Source of the DNA: Hippophae tibetana
Taxonomy: Eukaryota; Streptophyta; Magnoliopsida; Rosales; Elaeagnaceae
Assembly: GCA_037013495.1 (NCBI GenBank)
Contig: CM072802.1
Location: 47,034,501 to 47,098,500 of the forward strand
Reading direction: 5' to 3'
Length of the DNA stretch: 64,000 nt
The notes below the pieces were generated by a model that made no database searches, was not told the origin of the DNA, and worked only from the letters and a program-made list of their open reading frames with translations. Both the position numbers and the translations under genes were made by a program. Shown in pieces: positions 58,288-64,000 of this stretch (positions are counted from its first letter, which is position 1; every line of letters starts with the position of its first letter).

Positions 58288-58644
58288 TCATGTTGTGTAT
58301 CCAGGGTCTTCTGAGGATGGTGGGGCATCGATGATGACCAAATTGGTCATTACTATCACCATTTTTTCCATGATAGGTAAGATCACTATTCCTTTTGCGT
58401 AGATGGTGCTATCATTGAATCCTATGAGAGGCAGTTTTGTTTTGACGATGTTCATGTCTCCTAGTCCTAGCACCTGGACAATTGTTAGCAATAGGAGGTC
58501 TACTGAACTCTCAGTGTCAATCATTACCCGTCGAATGTCATAGGACCCGATCCTTAGGGTTCTCAGTAGAGGGTCCTCGTGATGGGATGCGGTCTCATCC
58601 TTCTCCATGAAAGGTATTCTCACAGGAGGTCTTGCTTTATCCAA
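58288..58644 (-). pseudogene. Protease domain remnant of Tat element D
   Basis: 119 codons open on -: FMEKDETASHHEDPLLRTLR, then VMIDTESSVDLLLLTIV, then LIGFNDSTIYAKGIVILPI. The retroviral-type active site D-T-G-S reads D-T-E-S, a Gly to Glu change expected to kill activity. It lies between gag and RT in Tat order. Confidence 0.85.
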
Positions 58645-58689
58645 AGCGTATACGTGGGGTGCATTGTGCAGCTCCCTTGAAAATCTTTT

Positions 58690-59870
58690 GCCAGCATTAT
58701 TGGAGACCCCATTGACTCTTGGCCCTCCATGTATGGAGTGGATGGTTTTAATATTGGACCCCTCATAGGCTCTTATACCATGCTTGATGAGTATGTTGGT
58801 CGAAACTTTCTTCGTTCTCCTTGGTAGCCTCCTCTTCTATTCTCATTTGTTGTGACGAGGTCTTTGCAATATCCTCTAGCGAACAATGCCTCCAATTCTC
58901 TTTTGCAATTTCTACAATCTCTTGCCTTGTGGCCTATATCTTTATAAAAAGCACACCATTTCGATACATCTCTCCCTAGAGTATTCATCTTGGGTGGCCA
59001 CCTAGTCTCGGGCTCCCTCTCCATCCTTTGTACAATTTGGGTTAAACTGACTTTTAAGGGAGGGCCTCTGAAGGGAGATAGTGCTCTTCCTCATGCTTCC
59101 TTATTATCCGGGCAACTTTTGTTTACCTCCCAGTTTCTATTTATCGGCCAATTTATTGCTTGCTTGCTATTTGCAACAAATCGTGCATTTCTATAAGTTT
59201 GGTGTGTTTGCTCCGGACTCGTTTTCTTTTTTTCTTTGTTTCGGGATGGGATCAACTATCCTCCCATTCTGCGATATTTGGTTAGGCTAAGCTCCCATTC
59301 CAAGTTGACAAACTTTCTGACCTTCCCATATGCTTCCTCCAAAATGTGTGGTACTGTTTTAGTCAATTCCATGAACATGTCCGAATCTTTTAGCAAGCCC
59401 AGCCTAAAGGCTTCTTCTTCTTTGAATTGCTTCATGTATCCTTCGATTGGCTCCTTTTCCCCTTGTATAATTGAAAAGAGATGATGCGATTCCTTTCTCA
59501 AGGGTTTGTTATAGGCATAGTTGGTGATAAATAATTTGGAAAACTATGGGAAGGAGGCTATGCACCTGGGAGGTAGATTGTTGAACAATTTTTTTGCACC
59601 GTTGTAGAGGGTGCCTACGAATTGCTTGCACATCATTGTGTCTTTCTTTGCTTGGGTGAGGATTATGGGTGCCATAGCAATTTTGAAATGCTAGAAATGC
59701 TTCACTGGATCCTTCATCCCAAAATAGTTAGGGCATTTAGGAGCATTAAACTTGGGAGGAGGTTCATCATTTTCAATTACATCTGAGAAGGGAGAGACGT
59801 ATAATTGTTTGCAATCTCTATCCACCTTATAGGGGATTTTCCTTTTTATTGCCTCTCACTTGCTTCTTTC
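58690..59870 (-). pseudogene. gag remnant of Tat element D
   Basis: Capsid part at 59501-59256 on - (FSIIQGEKEPIEGYMKQFKE, then LTKTVPHILEEAYGKVRKFV) followed by a nucleocapsid knuckle CAFYKDIGHKARDC near 58940 and RELEALFARGYCKDLV. The knuckle is C-X3-..-GH-X4-C, as in Tat Gags. Several stops between pieces. Confidence 0.8.
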
Positions 59871-60400
59871 AAAACCTTTTCTTGCCTCTTGTTGTTCTTC
59901 TCTAAGGCTTGACGTTGTGTCTCCTAGCTTCTTTTTTCTTGGAGCCAATGCTACTCATCGAGACGAGCGGAGCAAGAGAAGGGTTTTCTATCAACTTCAT
60001 GCTTGGCAGATCAAAGCTCAGACTGCCCATGTCCTGTTACCTCTCTATTAATTGGTTCGGTAGTATGATTTTCAAGGGTTCTTTCCTCTGCTTGTGATCA
60101 TAGAACTTTATTTTATCTTCTATTTTCGTTGAGCTCTTTCCTAAGTTCCAGCAAATGATAAGATAACTATTGATAGAGGGTGTTGTCTTCTACCCTAAAA
60201 CCATTGGTTACATGTGGCGTATTTCCTTGAGCAACCACTGTTTTGGGATCAGTCAAATTGGACCATCTTTCAGACCGAGTTATATACATGGTTTTTGAAT
60301 TGTAGGTAGTACGCGATGGACTTTCCTAAATTCTATCTAAGATCAAGATGAGTTCTTACAGGATATGGGGTTAGAAACTTGTGATTGACCTCAGAATCTG
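59871..60400 (-). other. Leader of Tat element D
   Basis: Between gag and the PBS; degenerate, with no credible ORF on - and no recognised motif. Confidence 0.5.
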
Positions 60401-60401
60401 A

Positions 60402-60419
60402 GCCCTACAATGGGCGCCA
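60402..60419 (-). other. Primer binding site of Tat element D
   Basis: On -, TGGCGCCCATTGTAGGGC begins four bases inside the 5' LTR end. TGGCGCCCA-type sites are usual for Tat elements; the primer tRNA was not assigned. Confidence 0.65.
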
Positions 60420-60422
60420 AAA

Positions 60423-60897
60423 TGTTGAGACTTAATATCTTATAGAGAGAGGTTAGAAACAAATGCATGTAAAGGGCTCAATGTGTGGATCCTCATAAGT
60501 GGTCCATCTATTTATAACACATTTTTTGGTACAAGTGTTAGCTATATAATGTGTACATGTGACTACATGTTAGGGGGCATGATCAGCCTAAAGTACAATA
60601 TGTTAGAGATTCAGGTCGAGTATAACTCATGATGTCAACAAGCTCATGCTATACTCAAGCATGTACAATATATCAACGAGCTCGTGCTATACTCGAGCTC
60701 GTGCTGTTCTTAGGCTTAGTCTATCTAAGACTCGATCTGGCATTGGGCATGGTTTGCATAAGGCTTTATCTAACATTAGGCATAGTCTGTTTAAGGCCCA
60801 ATCTGACATTAGGCATGGTCTGTATAAGGATCTATCTGACATTGGGAATGGGTAGGTTATAAGGTCTTGTCTTTGGGTCAGTCTGAATGTCTAAACA
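60423..60897 (-). mobile_element. Right (5') LTR of Tat element D
   Basis: 475 bp, homologous to 36910-37301 and flanked by GAACA. It contains four diverged copies of a ~36-bp unit with GGCATGGTTTGCATAAGG-like core (60720-60850) and a duplicated CGAGCTCGTGCTATACT block (60675-60705), which account for its extra length. Confidence 0.88.
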
Positions 60898-61588
60898 GAA
60901 CATATTTACAATACTAAATATTTTATATAATTATGCACATACTTGTTAATAGATTTGGATCACACGTCTTTTTAGTTATTAGAGCATAAATTGGTATATT
61001 ATAACAGAATTTGTTGATAGAGTGCAAAGAGGTAATAAATATGTATGTGAGGAAACTACATAAGGCAAACTCATTAGCATCCTCTCACTATTTTGCATTG
61101 ACAAACCTCATAAAAACGTTCATTATCCTCAAGTGGAAGCACATAATCACTCAAGAGCTCCCTAACATTTTCTAAATGTTGACATAAACTCAATGTATCT
61201 CCAAAGAGTTTTAAAAATAACTCTCATGATTAAACATAGACTCTCATAGCTCAATCAACATTGAGAGTGCATCAACCCTAATAAATGTTAAGAGGAAGCT
61301 CTAACCTGCTTCCCATGACTACATCCCTATCAAGAACAACTCATTTACGCCATAGAGACCTCATAGGACCTGTTGAACAATCTCCAAACCCTTAATAACT
61401 TCCAAGAACTTCATAAACGTGTATGGATTCCAATAGATAGAGTTAGTAGTTCCCAAAGAAAGCATCATTTACAATATTGTTTACTTAACAAAAACAACAT
61501 CTAACCTGACTCGAGTAGGAACAAACTAGTTCCCACTTATTATTTAATTATATCTTAAGCACCTAACAATCCTAATTGATAAAAGAAT
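60898..61588. other. Unrecognised intervening sequence
   Basis: About 690 bp between Tat element D and CRM-like element E. No ORF of note, no repeat shared with the rest of the window, and no RNA gene recognised. Confidence 0.5.
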
Positions 61589-62362
61589 TGATATGAACCA
61601 AGGAAATAGAACCTAGCTAATTTTTAGATTATATAGCAAAGGGTTTCTCCACAAAACAATTAATATGACTCATAATTAAATTGAAGATAAAAAACGCCAC
61701 AAGGAGGTGCGGTCTCCTTGATAAGTCTAGCATAATTGAAACCCTAAGAAGTATGGATACTACTCACCACAAATACTTTGATGCTAACAATACCACAAAG
61801 GTTGCCTAAGCTGTTTGAAGAGGAACAAAGAGCATGAATGAGCTCTCAAATGATTTGAAAAATCAAATATCATTAATGTGTCCAAAATTTTGGCATCTGA
61901 GTTGCTTTTAAGTATTTATAGGATACAAAAACCCAAGAAAATATTACATTACAACCTTTGATTTCATCCAAGAGCTAAAAAATAAAAACAATCAAAAGTG
62001 GAGCGAAAATTGCACAAAACATAGAACAAAATGTGGAGAAAATGTGGCAAAACATAAGGAGCACAAGTGATGGCAGCTGAGTACAAGGAAATAAAACAGT
62101 CCTTGATTTCATCACAGCTCTTGATTTCATCCAAAGGCTGAAATAAAATAGTCCAAAAAGTGCATCAAATGTGCAATATGTCTAGTCCAATTTTTCCCTA
62201 ATTTCCATAATAGGCTTTTCCAAATCCTTTCACTCCCATTTTAGCTCCCCTTGGTTATGCATGACCTCTTGAATGAGCCCATTTAAAGCTTTTTTGAGTT
62301 GTGCACTCCTAGACCTTCTGATTGGTCCATTTGGGATTTGTATGGCTTTATGATTCTCATCA
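61589..62362 (-). mobile_element. Left (3') LTR of CRM-like element E
   Basis: Starts TGATATGAACC, the same terminal bases as the element A LTR at 21624, and probably ends at TCTCATCA. The inner part encodes on - the polyprotein tail GPIRRSRSAQLKKALNGLIQ. The partner LTR is outside the window; boundaries are estimated by comparison with A. Confidence 0.65.
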
Positions 62363-64000
62363 TTTCCCCTCTTCAAGCGGATTCATCCTCGAATTATCAC
62401 ATGCATAATCAAAAGGAGAAAGACCAAACACATTAAAAGAGGTAATGAAATTATACTCCCTTGGAAGATTGATTTTGTAGGCATTGTTGTGAATTCGCTC
62501 GATCACTTGAACAGGTCCATCTCCCCGAGGTTGCAACTTATACTATCAAATTTCAAGGAACCGTTCCTTCCTCATATGCACCTAAACCCAATCACTAGGC
62601 CTAGGCCTAGGAAATCCTAAAACAAAATCCATGGAAATATCTACCCAAGTTGTGCTAGGTATGAGCAAGGGAGTATATAGTCCTTATGGTAGGACTTGGG
62701 ATTTGCCTTGCTTACAAGTGATGCATCTAGATCATATTCTCGCTACATCCCTCTTCATTGTCGGCCAATAAAAATGCTCATATAGTACATCTAGAGTCTT
62801 TTTAATTCCAAAAGGCCCCATTAACCCTTCCCGATGGGCCTCCTTAATCAATAACTCATGTATCAAACATTTGGGTATACAAATTGATTTTCTTTAAATA
62901 AATACCCATCTAATTTATAAAAAAATTCAAAAGAAACTTTTTTCACATGCATGGAAAATAGCAAAGAAGTCATCATGATTAGCATACATTTCCTTAATAT
63001 ACTAAAATCCTAGCAATCTAGTATTTAAAGTTGAGAGTAATACATACCTCTGTGATAAAGCATCGAGTACAACATTATCCTTCTCTCTCTTATATTGAAC
63101 AATATAAGGAAATGTCTCAATGAATTCTATCCATCTAGCATGCCTCTCATTCAAAACAACTCATGGCCAAAGAAAATGTTTCTATGTCTGGCTAAAATAA
63201 GTGATAGACCATTGTTCCTACATCAAAACAATTCATATACCTATTACTAACTCATCACACTCAACTTCAAAGGTTTTAGAAAAATACGGTAAAGATAAAA
63301 TAGGTGCATAACACAAATTATCCTTTAATGTTTTAAAGGCTCTCTCCTAATTTTCACCTATTTAAAAACTAATGGAAATTTTAAGGACCTCAATTAGAGG
63401 TACGACTGGTGTACTAAAATCGTTGACAAACCTTTGATAAGAACTAGCCAAGCTGTGAAAGCTCCTAACCTCAGTGATAGATTTAGGTATGGGTCATTTT
63501 TGAATTTCCTTAACCTTTTCCTCATCCACTTCTATTCCCTTAGAACTAACAACGAAACCCAAAAAAAACCAACTAGTCCATGCAAAAAAAAACACTTTTT
63601 TATGTTTGCATACATATTTTATTTAATGACAATTGCAAGCACATGCCTAAGATGTAAGACATGCTCTTCAAGATTTTTATTGTAAATGAGAATATCATCA
63701 AAATAGACTACCACATAGTTTCCAATAAATGGACACAAAACATGATTCATAAGCCTCATAAAAGTGCTAGGTGCATTTGTTAGAACAAATGGCATGACTA
63801 ACCACCCATACAATCCATGCTTAGTTTTAAAAGCGGTTTTCCATTCATCACCCTTTTTCATCCTAATTTGATGATATCCACTTCTCAAATCAATTTTTGG
63901 AAAAATTCAAGAACCATTCATCTCATATAACATGTCATCTAATCTAGGGATAGGCTTTGATGTGGACACTTTAGGCAAATAACTAGGAACACTAACAACG
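62363..64000 (-). pseudogene. pol remnant of CRM-like element E (cut by window end)
   Basis: On -: RT from 64000 down, with [20 protein letters not shown] (63880) and [14 protein letters not shown] (63700, catalytic YFDD intact), RNase H traces (63300-63100), integrase zinc-domain remnants (62900-62700) and C-terminus. The integrase core is deleted: WVDISMDFVLGFPRPRP runs directly into SDWV.VHMRKERF near 62590, across a repeated CCTAGG. Stops and frameshifts elsewhere. Confidence 0.82.

Overview
This window looks like a retrotransposon nest from a plant nuclear genome, probably a eudicot. It is AT-rich, has no recognisable host gene, tRNA or rRNA gene, and nearly every coding trace belongs to a Ty3/gypsy LTR retrotransposon. 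The clades were assigned by eye from protein motifs: Athila, Tat, a Tekay/Del-type chromovirus, and a CRM/Galadriel-like chromovirus family. At least five layers of nested insertion can be ordered, many by target-site duplications (TSDs).

Region by region. (1) 1-5364: an Athila-family derivative on + that has lost all gag and pol; its 5' LTR is cut by the window edge. (2) 5365-13422: remnants of a Tekay/Del-type element (+) holding two reverse-strand solo LTRs of the Athila family, at 6541-8401 (TSD ATACG) and 10628-12351 (TSD GTATT). (3) 13423-22620: an Athila-like RT fragment (-) split by CRM-like element A (14077-22524, -). A itself carries a solo LTR of an unclassified family X (17828-19765) and a scrambled composite of inverted LTR pieces (19829-20500). 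(4) 22620-25382: an LTR-element 3' end (+), then the 5' part of CRM-like element C (+). (5) 25383-35155: CRM-like element B (-), with solo LTR X1 in its left LTR (25483-27252, TSD ATCAC) and an Athila-family solo LTR in its right LTR (33263-35038). (6) 35156-36909: AT-rich diverged repeats. (7) 36910-60897: Tat element D (-). It carries a decayed, apparently spliced antisense gene with its own promoter, and a tandem repeat array in its 3' region. The third repeat copy of that array is split by an intact Athila element, 41141-54876 (+, TSD CTAAC). (8) 60898-64000: unrecognised DNA, then CRM-like element E (-), cut by the window end.

The most interesting object is the intact 13.7-kb Athila element. 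Its two LTRs differ by only about three substitutions outside small indels, so it inserted very recently. Its 1723-codon gag-pol frame is uninterrupted, with zinc knuckle, protease, RT, RNase H and DD35E integrase residues all present. Ahead of gag-pol lies a second, free-standing gag gene (445 codons) that is a diverged paralogue of the Gag-Pol N-terminus and has lost two of its four zinc-knuckle ligands. Each of the two ORFs is followed by the same pair of small hairpins. The coding-less derivative at the left edge has a junction exactly at that hairpin repeat, as if gag-pol had been lost by recombination between the two hairpin copies. Clade names, element ages and functional ideas are inferences from reading the sequence; no database search was run.
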